From Galaxea fascicularis (taxonomy: Eukaryota; Cnidaria; Anthozoa; Scleractinia; Euphylliidae), in NCBI GenBank assembly GCA_948470475.1, contig OX419341.1, positions 21,740,635-21,804,634 on the forward strand: a DNA stretch of 64,000 nt, written 5' to 3'. The notes beneath the pieces were generated by a model, which made no database searches, was not told the DNA's origin, and saw only the letters and a list, made by a program, of their open reading frames with translations. The stretch's first letter is position 1, and every line of letters begins with the position of its first letter. The position numbers were made by a program, and so were the translations under genes. This document shows positions 10,733-22,037 of the stretch, one piece after another.

Positions 10733-13700
10733 ATGGCCGATGGACACAATTTTTTCTTCAACCAAGAACACCAATATCAAGGACAACACACAGCAGGAGA
10801 AGATTTTCTCTCGTTTGCTAAAGCGAATGCAAATTATTGTTATCAACTGTCATTATGGTGGTGGAATGTGTACTATCAACATCAGCACACAGCAGCTCAA
10901 TCTTGGAACGATCGGTTTCTAAATCAGAGCTGCGAGTGTTTAGAGAGAACTAGCATTGGAGTAGATGGTTTTGATTGTTACCAGAATAGTGAGAGCTTTG
11001 AGTATGTCCGTGATAACCAGAGAAATGGAATGAATGCATGCAAAGATTGCCCATATGAAGATCCGTCTTGCCATGACCAGCTTCGTGATCAATATTCTGG
11101 AGGTGGTGAAAGACACCATGGTGTAATATTTCAGAATTGTGGCAATAGAAGTTATGGCATTGGTAATAATAGTGAGGAGGCTGATAGTGGTGATGATGTT
11201 GATGCTGATGATTCCAGTATGGCTGACAATGACTTTGACGACGATGATGAAAGTATGGAAGTTGATGACAGCTTTAGAAAATTTTTAGAACAATCAGAGA
11301 AGCATAGGCAAGAAAGGGAGCGGAGTAAGTTGTTTAATTCCATTTGTCACTTAACATGTATATTTTATGGAATTGATCCCATATCAAAGATATGCTAAGG
11401 TCAATCCATCAATCAACCAACCAATCAAACAAACAATCAATCAATCAATCAATCAATATATCAATCAATTGGCAGGAGATCCCAATCTATAAGTGTAGTG
11501 ATAATACGCAACTTTAGATGCATCAAGAAATATGCATACACACCCTGTACACTGTACATGTGTTATGCGCATCAAATCTGCATCTGCATTGTTCACTTAT
11601 CATCTCAAAAAAATGCAACACACCTTTCATTTCTTCAAATAAACTAAATATAATTTCAAAATACAACTGTACCAAATATTTTTCATTTTCATTTTAGTAC
11701 ACATGTGTGTTGATATCCTGTGGTTGCCATGAACAGAATCCATTTAACATGAGATCTGATTCTTCTTCAGGAAAACAAGAATTGTTAGACAGTAAAGATG
11801 ACTATGTTGAAGGTATTCTATTTATTTCGGAGCACTATCAATGCCATGTCAATTTTTGAAGGATGAATGGACCAAGAGTTGCTTTGAAAAGATGGAAGTC
11901 ACCACAATAACAAATACTGTATTGTTATTAGTTTATTTACTGAGTGGTGACTTTCATCTTGAAAGCAACACTTGGCCAATTCCTCACTAGCCAATCAAGC
12001 ATTAATATTGCAGACATGCTTTCAGGTTTGAGGGCTACATGTACCTTGAATTTACTTTTGGAATGAAGTCTGGACAGATGTGGAAAAGCACAAAACATTA
12101 TTTGTTGGGCAGGAATCAAGCTAAATGATCAAAATAATCAGATAAAAATCACTGATAAATCAATATTCAGATGTTGGTTATTCTCAAACATGTGTGACAT
12201 ACTGTCAATGTACAGTTGTACAACACACACAGTTCACCAATTTCATTCAGCATCCTTTCTGAATTCAGTTTATCATTCTTCTGTAAAACGAGTCCTGGTG
12301 CAAAGATTTTGGTATGGGAATACTGTACTTTGAACAAGAACTACAGTGTAATTGTATCAGGTCTTAAGTTTGTTAAAGAGCTCAAATCAAACAAGAAATA
12401 AATTTCTTTGCAAAGCCTCTACCCAAGATGTCCTTGACTCATAATGGAGCTTTAAGTCTCATTTTTGGGTGATTATTGCACCTCAGAGTCTCAAATTTGT
12501 TTTTGCAGAGTTCGTGGGTACAGCTTAAATCAAACTGAGCAAGTAAAACAAGACAAAGCAGTATACTGCAGGGATAGCGCTAGGATTTTTCAATCTGGGT
12601 CCTCGGACCCACATGTCTGGTCAAATTGGGTCTCAAGCATTTTGGGTGGGTCCCAAAATTTTGGTGAGTGGCCCTCCCCTAAGAATCGGTCCACAATCGA
12701 TCAAACAATGGCAAACAAACATGGCCGGAGCTCGTTCAAGTTTCCCGGATGTGTAAATCGTCTCCAGTCCCTTTTGTGTAGTTAAATCCAATATATCAGC
12801 CACGGTGTGAATTCGCTTTGTTCGCAAATTTTTTACATGTCACTCAAACAACACTATCTGTTCAAGGTTCAAAGCAAGTGGAGTGGGTTCTTTAAGTCAA
12901 CATCTTGCGTCCTGGGACGCATTAAAATTTTGATGATGCATTTTTTGCATTTGGTTTGCGTAAAAATGCATGATTTCTGCGTTAACGCGATCTCTGTACT
13001 GGTTGTCTTCCACTAGCTTCCAGTGGCATTTTCGCCCATTTTGTGTAGCTTCATTTGTACCCATGTCTCAATGTTTTTGGGCTCAGAATTGATAAAACTC
13101 TTAAGTCTCAGTCTTGAATTTTAAAAGCCTTGAGTTTTCCATTCTATACCCCTCACAGTCTTGATGGCTTGTGCTCTGGACTTACTGGTAATCCAGAAAG
13201 GGACTGCAAGCCATCTACATGCTTGAGTATTTAAAAGAACCATGGACATAGAAAATGTTCAAATCTTGATTATTTTGATTTGATTTTTACTGGATGTTTT
13301 GGGTTGCAATCTTGCGTTTTTGAAATTTTTGAAATTCTGGCTCTATTTCAACACTTGTAATGTACATGTAGCTCTCACTTCACTGTAAAAATTCAAAAAC
13401 CTATGCATGAACACTAGAAATATTCATGGCATGTTATTGTCTTTCAAGTAAAAAGCCAATCACATGCAAGAAAACTAGACCACAAACAGTATTGGTAAAA
13501 TTTTAGATTGTGGTTTCATGTAGCTTCTGATTGGTTGCTACACAATAAGAAATGTCAAAATCAGATCAAAGTGTTCACAGTTTTTGGATTTTCACAGTAA
13601 TTGATTATTATTAAAGAGGAAGCACAGAAAATCACTACTGGTACTTTGAAGAAGGTTTGGGTATGACTTGTGATTATATTGCTGTGAATTTCTCCAAGAA

Positions 13701-14087
13701 TTCTCAGTGGCACGTGAGAAGCTGTAACACGCACATGAAAGAATGTTTCATCAAACATTCCACCACATTGATGTTAGTTAAAAAAAATGTATCTGCTCTT
13801 CAGACCACCTCTTCTTGTTGAATTTCCTTGTCATGCATGGTATATTATTTGTTGTCTAATGAGTAGTTTGTTGGTGTTGTTAAACAGTTGGCTCAATCCA
13901 CTTGAATACAACCACCAAAGCACCATTGGAGCAGCCTGGTGTAAAGAGGAAGGAACAAATGAAAACACTCTATGGCCAACAAGCCTCTGTCATCATGTCA
14001 CTTGAGACATCACTTCAACTGAATTACGACAAAAACTGTGATATGAGACAGCCTGTCTTCTGGCCCAGCATTCCCTTGAAGTTCTGA
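10733..14087 (+). CDS. GEMIN8: Gem-associated protein 8 homologue
   Basis: Gemin8 is a subunit of the SMN complex, which loads Sm proteins onto snRNAs; it bridges SMN to Gemin6/7. Exons: 10733-11324, 11771-11812, 13888-14087 (GT-AG, phase 1 at both junctions), 277 residues. The last exon ends KNCDMRQPVFWPSIPLKF, nearly the same as the invariant Gemin8 C-terminus (KHCD-RQP-YWP-IPLKF). The family motif EKHRQERER precedes the first junction, after a highly acidic stretch (residues about 145-185). The N-terminal YYQHQHTAAQSW corresponds to the family's YWQHYHQAMAW segment. The start is the first ATG of the frame. Length is somewhat above the human protein (about 242). The gene is divergent from the TFIIIA-like gene and intron 2 carries repeats. 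Confidence 0.92.
11404..11466. repeat. (CAAT)n microsatellite
   Basis: Irregular then regular caat units (caatcaatcaatcaatcaat) in GEMIN8 intron 1. Confidence 0.85.
12569..12997. mobile_element. MITE-like element with imperfect terminal repeats
   Basis: The left end cagggatagcgctagg is an imperfect reverse complement of the right end gttaacgcgatctctg. Internal phrases such as gggtcctcggacccac and dense gcattt/aaatgc motifs look like a repeat and no coding frame is present. It lies in GEMIN8 intron 2. Confidence 0.5.
13383..13598. mobile_element. Short inverted-repeat element, copy 2
   Basis: Diverged copy of the element at 2389-2594. Ends are ctgtaaaaattcaaaaacc and gtgttcacagtttttggatt, with shared internal text (atgttattgt, tttcaagta, gtggtttcatg). 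Lies in GEMIN8 intron 2. Confidence 0.65.
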
Positions 14088-14423
14088 ATTTGATATTTTT
14101 CAAAGTTTGACAGCTTTATGTAGCTTAATAGCTTGTATTTATCATTTTAAGGACTTGTTAATAATTAACAATAATAAGAAGTTTTGTTTTGTTTTTTGGA
14201 GTTTTGTCAAAATTACAAACTAGAGAATCATGTACCTTTGAATGACCATCAAGACTTGTCATTCCTGGTGGTTGTTTACAAGAGCTAGGTCAGACCTCAT
14301 GGGGTTTACATTTGGGGTCATATAGTAATTGTATGCTTCATGCCCTGATGCTCATCTAAACCCCTATCACATTTTGATACAAACAAATTTTCATGAAGCA
14401 AAGAAACTCAGTGACCAGGGTGA

Positions 14424-14566
14424 TTATTAACCAAGCGTGAGAGCCGTACTGGGAGAATATCGACCCAAGGTCTTGACAGTACGGACCGAGCGCAGTGAGG
14501 TCTGTACAAAAAAGACAGAGGGCCGATATTCTCCCAGTACGGTCCCAAGCAAGCTTGGTTAATACC
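14424..14566. mobile_element. Fold-back element
   Basis: The left arm attaaccaagcgtgagagcc / gtactgggagaatatcg is complemented by the right arm cgatattctcccagtacgg / aagcttggttaat. The centre holds tacggaccgagcgcag...gaggtctgtac. Related centres with the same phrase occur at about 43160-43268 (gaacggacctagcgcag...gaggtctgtac) and, more loosely, at 48610-48720. It lies between GEMIN8 and TSR2. Confidence 0.7.
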
Positions 14567-15739
14567 TAAGAGATTTATTACACAACTGAAGACAATGCGG
14601 GAACAACGCGGGATCATTTGGGACAATACCCAGTCCAATACTTAGAGAATATTGGACTGGCAATAGAGCAATCTTATTGGTCGATTTTAGTTATTGGCCC
14701 TCTGACTGTCTAAGTCGTGTAATAAAAGAAGATACTGCATGTATATTTATGATACAAGAGAACTAAGTAAGGATGACACTATTATTGACACAGAGGAACT
14801 CTTAATAAAGTTCATACAGATTTAGCAATGCAGTACTTCAACGTGTAACTTTTAGCTATAGCAAAAAGATCTACAATTAAAGCACAATGAAGTACAAACA
14901 TTTTAAACAGTGTTTTCTTACCCTGTTACAACTATTGCTATTATTTTTAAGTTCAGCGTGTGGGAACCAACTGGTCCATGCATGAGTGAGTTCCAACATA
15001 CTCATACATGCCAACTTTGCTCCACTGTAGACTTGGGGGGGGTTTGGGGGTAAGGAGGGGCAAAACATTTTCTGGGGGTGTGTTTTTTTTGGGGGGGAGG
15101 GGTGGCAGGAGAAATCATTTTGGGAAGGTGGGGTGGGGTGTAAGGTGGCTGGGAAAAATTCTCCAGATTTTAAATCTCCAGAGGTTGGCATCTCTGCATA
15201 CTGCAGGCGGTGCATGCAGCTGAAAAAATCAACAGCTCTAAAAGTGGTTGTGGGCGTTTACAAGTTGGTTGCTTACAAGAGCTAGAGGTTCTAATGACAG
15301 TGATTTGACTGGAAAGATTTTGTTATTTCAGAAAAGCTGGTTGTTTATGGGTGGTGGTCACTTACATATAAAAGAGGTGGTTGCAAAGGGAGATTTGACA
15401 GTGGGAAATTAATGTAAGAATGCTGTTGGGAGCAAAAAAACACAGTAGTAACAACCAAAACAAAACAAAGTACAAAAAGACAAGAAGGAACTGGTTATTG
15501 CAAAAATTGCATTGTATGCATACAAATTGTGGGAAATCAGATTAAAAACAGCCCACTCCCACCCTTGATGCACCAAGCTTTTAAGATGATTAAACTGCAT
15601 ATTTCTTAAGTTCGAAATCCCCCTGGGACCAAAAATTCAATGGGATGAAAAAGATTGGGTACGAAGTTTACTAACCCAAGTGGTCAGGTAAGACATCGGA
15701 ATTGCGATACATGAAGTACTTGCTAATTCATCGCGAAAT

Positions 15740-15751
15740 CCAAGATGGCGG
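15740..15751 (+). promoter_or_regulatory. YY1-like motif over the TSR2 start codon
   Basis: ccaagatggcgg contains the ATG of TSR2 (15745) and matches the known YY1 consensus (AAGATGGCGGC) except at the last base. The same arrangement occurs over the TFIIIA-like start codon (aacaagatggccgccc on the minus strand). Binding is inferred. Confidence 0.45.
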
Positions 15752-18700
15752 ACTGTAATTCAGATATTTTGTTCGATTCGATTCGTTTTGTTTTGAGCAA
15801 CTGGCCAGTCTTGAAACTTGCCGTTGAACATGGATTTGGAGGAGCAGATAGTGGAGAAAAGGCAGAATGGTTAGTTAGTGTTGTAGACCAAGTTTTGAGG
15901 GAAAACGGTAAGCATTTTCTTACTTTTGATGTAAGTTTAAGTCTTAATATAATTTATTTAAGCTTAATGCACCAGTCATTTGAAACCCCCGGACCCCCCC
16001 CTCGGGCATTAGCGGGGCATTCACTTTTTATGCATGTGAGAGCCAGTGAACTCCCCGGTCCCTGGGGCAAAAGTGAATGGTGAACTCCCCCGCCCCCATA
16101 TGTCCAACATACAAGGTACTCCCTTTCAAACGTCAACTAGTAGCAAGAGATGACATATAGGATGACAGCCGTGAAATTAACAACTTGCTTTCGCAGCAGC
16201 AATGGCAACACTTGCAACCCCTCGATAGACAAGAAAAGACAAGTATTTAAAGATTTCAGCGTCATCTTTCTATTTTACATCTTGATGTCACAAAAAGCAA
16301 GATCACAACAAATTACTTTTCATGTTTTAGCAATACAGTCTTCTGAAGTTTACAACAACTCTAACATAACAAACGTGTTTCTTTTCAAAATGAAATCCTG
16401 GATTTGAGGCACATTCGCAGGATACAACTGGGTAAGCTGACAATGAAACATATCACACAACAGCTACAATTATGCTGAGTATTCAAGATTATTAAGCCTT
16501 ACGAATCCCGGTCCGGGAGGCAAAGACCGTGACTTTTAGCGTATCCCCCGACTACCGGGGAACCAATATTTGGTGAACATGAAGTGAATGTCCCCGCAAT
16601 ACCCCGGTCATCCCCGAGGGGGGGGGGTCCGGGGGTTTCAAATGACTGGTGCATAATCTTGTTATTCTTTTCTGTAATATAAGGGCTTACTGTAGTTTGC
16701 GAAACGAAACCAAACGAAACGAAATGGAACGAAATATAAGCTTAAATTTTCACGACGTGTACTCACGTTACACGCGAATAAACGCTTTTTTCAGTTTACT
16801 TGCAGTTTCCGAAGCGATTTTAGAATACCCGTCCACTCTGTCACATTGCTTGGTATGCTTATTATTGATTCAGGAACAAGAAAATGTGTGCGTTAACTAA
16901 TTACACAGTTAGCTGAGAGAATTCCAAATCCGGAGATTAAAGTATATTTTCATTTTTGTAGAGAACAAGCAATGGTAATATGAATCTTGTGTGATGTGGC
17001 TTTAATAGAGTAACAAGAATTAATGCCTCGCAAATTAATGTTTCTGGGTAATATAAGTGGCCACATGGTAGCATGCATTACCCCTTAATTCTACCAAGTA
17101 AGGTTTGAACCTGAGAATCAGCAGCCATGCATAGCTGTTTCAGCCAAGTTGGGTATCATCACCATGGCATAGCTAAATAATTTACCTAGGCTCAAGTACC
17201 CACATGAATAATACAGGAAAGAAGATGTGAAGCTTGTGGGATGTGGTTCTAAGCTTTGCTTGGGCTCAAACTTGATTTAGTAGATTTAACAGGTAAATTA
17301 GCCCACTACCGCATGGCCATAGTACCCACTGATTTGTGAGGTATTCGTTATTCTTGTGTAGAGCAAGAGCAAATAGGCTGTATGTTGTGCTTACGTCAGA
17401 GATGCCAACCTCTGGTGATCTCTGGAGATTTCTGGGTCCCATTACCCTCTTCCTCACCTCCCCCACCCACTTCCCTCCTTTATGTATCCCTATCAAATGC
17501 AAAATCACATTTTTGTTGTGCAGGGTATAATAACTGGTAGGCACAGTGTAAAATGGCACAAGTAGGGTGCCCCAACCTACATGTAGAGCCTCATGCTGAG
17601 ATCAGCTTGAACATGATTGTACATGTATGTGCTATGTGCAATGATTGCTTTGCTCAGTACATCATTGAGAACTACTATAACCAATGGAAATACAGCAATC
17701 AATTCTGAGAAAAGTAATCCACCAAACTGATGGAAAAACTGGAAGCAGGAACACTTAGTAATCTCAATCGATTCTCTTGGCTGGAGAAATTTTCATATCA
17801 CATATTCTAAATTTAGATAAAGTTGTCCAGTCTAATAAAGTCAATTTTTGGTTTCAAAATTAGGTCTTTCCATGGATGGACCCATCATATCATTCAGATT
17901 TCATCATTCAGGACTTGGCGCCTGACAAAATAATGATTTGCAGCTACTGTATTGTAAGGGCCTATTGTTTTTTTTGCCTGGTTTTTACCATTACTGAAAT
18001 GGTACAATTGAATATTTCTTTCAGGGACAATAGAAAATTCTGAATTAGAAGATTATATGGAGGAAATACTATTTAATGAATTCCACACAATGGCTGAAGA
18101 TGGAAGCCTACCTAAGGTGAGTGAATGTGCTGGTGCAGCTTATTGGTAAAATGCAACTTACCGGTACAAGAATTTGGTCAGCAGCGTTTTCATTAATTTT
18201 ATCGTAAGGATGAAAACGATTATGAAGTAACTGCATTGACTTTCAGTGTCTTAACGTGACAGCCATTATTCAAATGGTTTCATGACAGATCAGAAAATTA
18301 ATGGTTCATCAAAATGTTATTTCACAATACCATTTCTCACAAGGTTGTCCAGAAATTGTGTACCTATCAAAGATTATGGAGAGAGGGAAATGCAGAGCAG
18401 ATCCAGCAGCAACTGAGCTCCGCCCCAATAACAAGACTTCCACAATTTGTTAAGGATAGAGGAGCAACAGATGAGAGTGATAGTGATAACGATGACGATG
18501 ACAGAAATGAGAGAGGTGCACAAGCTCTTTGTAACGGTTATTATGAGGTACTGGTAACCATAAAAACAAACTGATTTTGTTAGTTGTTTTCTCTTTAATG
18601 TCATGATGGCTTGAGAATGACAAATGGCAGTACAATAATGTTGGCCTTATACGGTTCTTACTACTTGTATTTTGTGTTAATTCTTCAACCTCTTTATACT

Positions 18701-20473
18701 GTACCATGTGTAAGCATAATCTTAGGCAACAGTTTTTTTATTAAATTTCTGGATAGCCTGACTAATTGCACGCTTACCAATCTGCCTACTTGATGACTGG
18801 CTGACTCACTAACTGACCAACTTGCCTGAGGTTTTTGTAATTGACTGAGTGGCTGACTGACTGACCAGCTGATTGCCTATCACTTACCCACTGATTGACT
18901 GAGCTGTTTGTTGTAGTCATGATGAGATGATGTTAAGCATGGAAACTCAGCATTCATTATTTGCCGTTATGGCTTGTAGGTAGCAAATTGAAGTAGAATA
19001 ATATTACTGGCTTTGACTTGTTGCCCATTCTCATCTTTGTCCACCCCTTTTTCGATGAATTACTCAGATAAATGTCAATTTTCCCCTGGAGTGATTTTGA
19101 ATATAAATTATTTTATGTGCAAAAATTTCCTATTCCAGAATAATGACACTAGCGACTCAACAGTCAGCAACAGACTTGATCAACTCTGTATCACAGAAAA
19201 TGGTACCCAAGAACATTCCAACCACTTGTCAACAGAAGCAAGAGGTTAGTATTTATAATCAGTCAGGTCCTACCTGGCTCTAGTATACTAAGACATACCT
19301 GGCACTAGTCAGACCATGTTTACTGTATTTTCCGGTAGTCTTGTTTCACTTCACTATCATAAATAAAAGTCCATCCATTTTGCAAGTGCATTGGTTTAAT
19401 CATCCTGACTCAGATCAATTCGTATGTACACGGAATGATAGAGAAGCAAAACGATTCTTAATACAGTAAATGTGGTCTGACTAGTGCCAGGTAGGGCCTG
19501 ACTGATTATGCTCTATTTACCGCAGTATTTTTTGTCTCATATTAAAGCTACATGTGGCCTAGGGCCAGTCCATCCTCTCAAAGTGAAGCAGCACCTGTTG
19601 ACTGATGTGTGAAGAGTACTTAAGGCGACTAGGTGACCGATTCCGCGAACACCTTCGCGATGTTGAGAAGAATGACAAGGATGTATCTAAGCCAGTCGCT
19701 CATCATTTTGATCTCCCTAACCACTCCAAACAACACATGGCTATCTGCGGCCTTTCCCTACATCAAGGTACAACGGAAAGCCGCAAGAATCTGGAACAAA
19801 AATTCATCTTCCAGATCGGCACCCTTAATCCCCACGGTATTAACAAACGCTTTTCATTTAACTAATGTATTCCTATTTTTCACATTGCCATGTTACCACC
19901 CTTCGCGTAGCTCCTACTCCACTATAAAAACTACACACAACCCATAATTCCTTGATTCGCTCTGACGAAGGGCTAATGCTCAAAACGTCAGCTTTTAGAA
20001 TCCCTGTACGGTAGTCAATTTACATTATCAACTCTGTTGATACTACCAAATTTTTGTGTACAACTAAGGGTGCTTACCAAATGTCAGAACTAGCCAGCCG
20101 GAAAATGAGATAGGCTATTGAGAATTTGCGCTTGCCATCACTGCCATGCATGGCTATGTAGAGATAAACTGATCTGGCTGGCCAGTTCAGATTAATAGTG
20201 GAATTCTCTTTACAAATGAAATGGTCTGGCCGGTTACATGTAGTTCTGACTAATGGTTTTACCCACTAGATAGGATCTTATCCACGCTTTTCACAACTAT
20301 GGCCATGGTGTTAAGAGGGAGGCCAGGAAAGCTTCTTGACTTTATGATGATGTTATGTCAAGGCTGTCTCTCAATCAGTAATTTTTTTGTCTACAGAGTC
20401 TCCATCCACTACTTCAGAGACTGATCAAGATGAAGAGGGATGGGAAGTTGTGAGGAGGTCAAAAAGACGTTAA
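15745..20473 (+). CDS. TSR2: Pre-rRNA-processing protein TSR2 homologue
   Basis: TSR2 is an escortin that keeps free ribosomal protein eS26 soluble and delivers it to the pre-40S particle. Exons: 15745-15907, 18025-18116, 18344-18547, 19139-19244, 20397-20473; all GT-AG with consistent phases (1, 0, 0, 1); 213 residues. The N-terminus has the family core: NWPVLKLAVEHGFGG near residue 20-35, EKAEWL, then LEDYMEEILFNEFHTMAEDGSLPK. The middle is acidic and low-complexity (DESDSDNDDDD). The C-terminus EEGWEVVRRSKRR matches the conserved E-D-G-W-x-x-V-R-R tail. An AATAAA lies at 20508, 35 nt after the stop. Intron 1 holds a 690-bp MITE; intron 4 holds a fold-back element and a Penelope-like fragment. 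Human TSR2 is 191 residues. Confidence 0.93.
15965..16654. mobile_element. About 690-bp element with long terminal inverted repeats
   Basis: The left end taatgcaccagtcatttgaa, followed by acccccggacccccccctcggg-type text, is the reverse complement of the right end (about 16612-16654, ending atgactggtgcataa). It sits in TSR2 intron 1. No transposase is visible. Confidence 0.85.
19255..19509. mobile_element. Fold-back MITE in TSR2 intron 4
   Basis: Left arm ataatcagtcaggtcctacc...actagtcagaccat...tttactgtatt. Right arm aatacagtaaatgtggtctgactagtgcc...ctgactgattat. The arms are about 50 bp and pair with few mismatches, apart from a local duplication of the cctggca phrase in the left arm. Confidence 0.8.
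19605..20060 (+). pseudogene. Penelope-like retroelement, 3' fragment with GIY-YIG domain part
   Basis: The frame 19605-19865 encodes RRLGDRFREHLRDVEKNDKD...SLHQGTTESRKNLEQKFIFQIGTLNPHGIN and a stop. This is the C-terminal part of the GIY-YIG endonuclease that ends Penelope-like proteins, lacking the start of the GIY-YIG motif and the whole reverse transcriptase. Downstream at 19962-19991 lies a hairpin built of ctgacg and cgtcag, with the phrases ctgacga and aaaacgtc that resemble a hammerhead ribozyme core, as known for this class of element. The element lies in TSR2 intron 4 in the same orientation. Confidence 0.75.
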
Positions 20474-20559
20474 CAAAAACGAAAAAGAACTACAATATTC
20501 TTTTAAAAATAAATTTCAAAATAACGATATACATGTAACATATTTTCAGTTGGTACTTG

Positions 20560-20735
20560 TGCACGAGAGTTGATTCTACGTCTGTTTTGTGCGTCGTTAA
20601 GACGAATAAAACTGACGCTTTATTCGTCTCAGACGAATAATGTGTCTGGTCCTTATTTCCCGTACAGTATTTGTCTTGACGCATAATGCGTCTCAGACAA
20701 ATTATTCGTCTTTCAAGATAAATACGGCCAGTACT
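20560..20735. repeat. Palindrome-rich repeat near the TSR2 3' end
   Basis: Many copies of agacgaata, tattcgtct and cgtctcagac lie head to head and tail to tail. The style and end phrase (aaatacggcc) recall the larger element at 44192-44831. No coding capacity. Confidence 0.5.
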
Positions 20736-20739
20736 GTCT

Positions 20740-22035
20740 GATTGCTGCAACGGCGAATTTTGAAAACGTACTTGCTCCTATATGCAGTAACACTCAGTAA
20801 GATGCTTTCAGACGCTTTTAGATTTGGCCCTGAAAGCCATATTGTGATCTTGTCCCAGTTGACCTGGTGTGTAGGAGTCCATGTTTTACTACGTCATGTT
20901 CAGTTCGTGCAGTTTTGTTTGGCTAAACAAATGAACACTCAGAATCGTTTGAATAGTCACGGGACACAAATCAGCCCTGGCTGTGCCAAAATTAAGTGCA
21001 CTGTCGACACAGGACCCTGTTAATGTCCCTATCTCCCCAGTCACTGCAATGTTAAAACATCATCTCACGGTGGATCCCCAGTACTCGTCAGTTCCGTTAC
21101 TTCTTTTGGTTGTTACAGGAACTCCTGTGGCTTTGTTTATCCTTCTAAATCTCTCAGCTCAATCAATGGTCATGTAGTAGGACTATGAAGTTAAGCCGCC
21201 TTGTTTACTCAGAGGCTAGGGTTGAGGCTTGGCTTCAGGCAAAAACCTCATGGCAATGGAGACGGCAACATTCAAACTCAGTGCTGTTTACCCTCATGCT
21301 CCCCAGCTGAGCGCACACTGCTCCGACTTAAAGGCAAAGAACCTCAGTAAAATGACGCTTACATCTTTAGAAATTCAAACTCATCCAATAGAGCAACAGA
21401 GCATGTAAAATCTTGATAAATTTGATAGAAAACGGATCAAAACCATGCATTCAAAAGTTGCCGCATTTGCTGACGCTTGCACTGATAGCTCAGGAGTCCA
21501 ATTTTTCAATTGAATCATATGAAAGTTTTCAAATTGGACGTCTAATTCCCTTCAGTTTCAGCATATTTATGTCATATTACTAATAACTTGCTCCCTCTTC
21601 TGATTGGCCGAAAGCAGTACAGTGAATTTTCGAAAACAGCACGTGTGACAGTATGATCACTGACAGTGTTTTTACTCTTCATCGCAACTGAGTATCGCGG
21701 TTTGAAGATCACGCTGGAGTTATTGTGACCCCTAGTTTTACACTCATCTTCCGTTTGGTTGTAGAATTACAAGCGTAAGTTTTCTTCTTTCTCTAATTCA
21801 TTATGTAATCATAAATCGAAGACAGAATATGGCGTATTTAAGCAAGGCACTACTGCATTAAATAGCCCCCCTCGCTCTCCCTCCATTTCCAGCGAACAGG
21901 ACTGGACCAACTTCAGGAGGGTCCCCTATACCACTCTGCAAAATGCATTCACGTAAAAATATCAAGACTTTTCACGCGTCACGGATAATTCCCAAAATTC
22001 GTTCACGTTCACTTAAAAATCGAGTAATTCACATT
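20740..22035. other. Intergenic stretch without a recognised gene
   Basis: Two small plus-strand open frames (20742-21023 and 20983-21177) match nothing I recognise. The peptide CTVDTGPC at about 21000-21020 faintly recalls a retroelement aspartic protease, but a stop follows at once. No exon chain could be built. Confidence 0.4.
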
Positions 22036-22037
22036 TC

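Noticed and set aside
10733..10922. Alternative GEMIN8 first exon spliced from ATG 10673 via the donor at 10688
   Set aside because: Joining to the acceptor before 10733 puts the sequence in the wrong frame and loses the Gemin8-like N-terminus.
20983..21023. Peptide CTVDTGPC resembling a retroelement aspartic protease site
   Set aside because: Only the D-T-G is shared, a stop follows at once and no gag or RT sequence adjoins.
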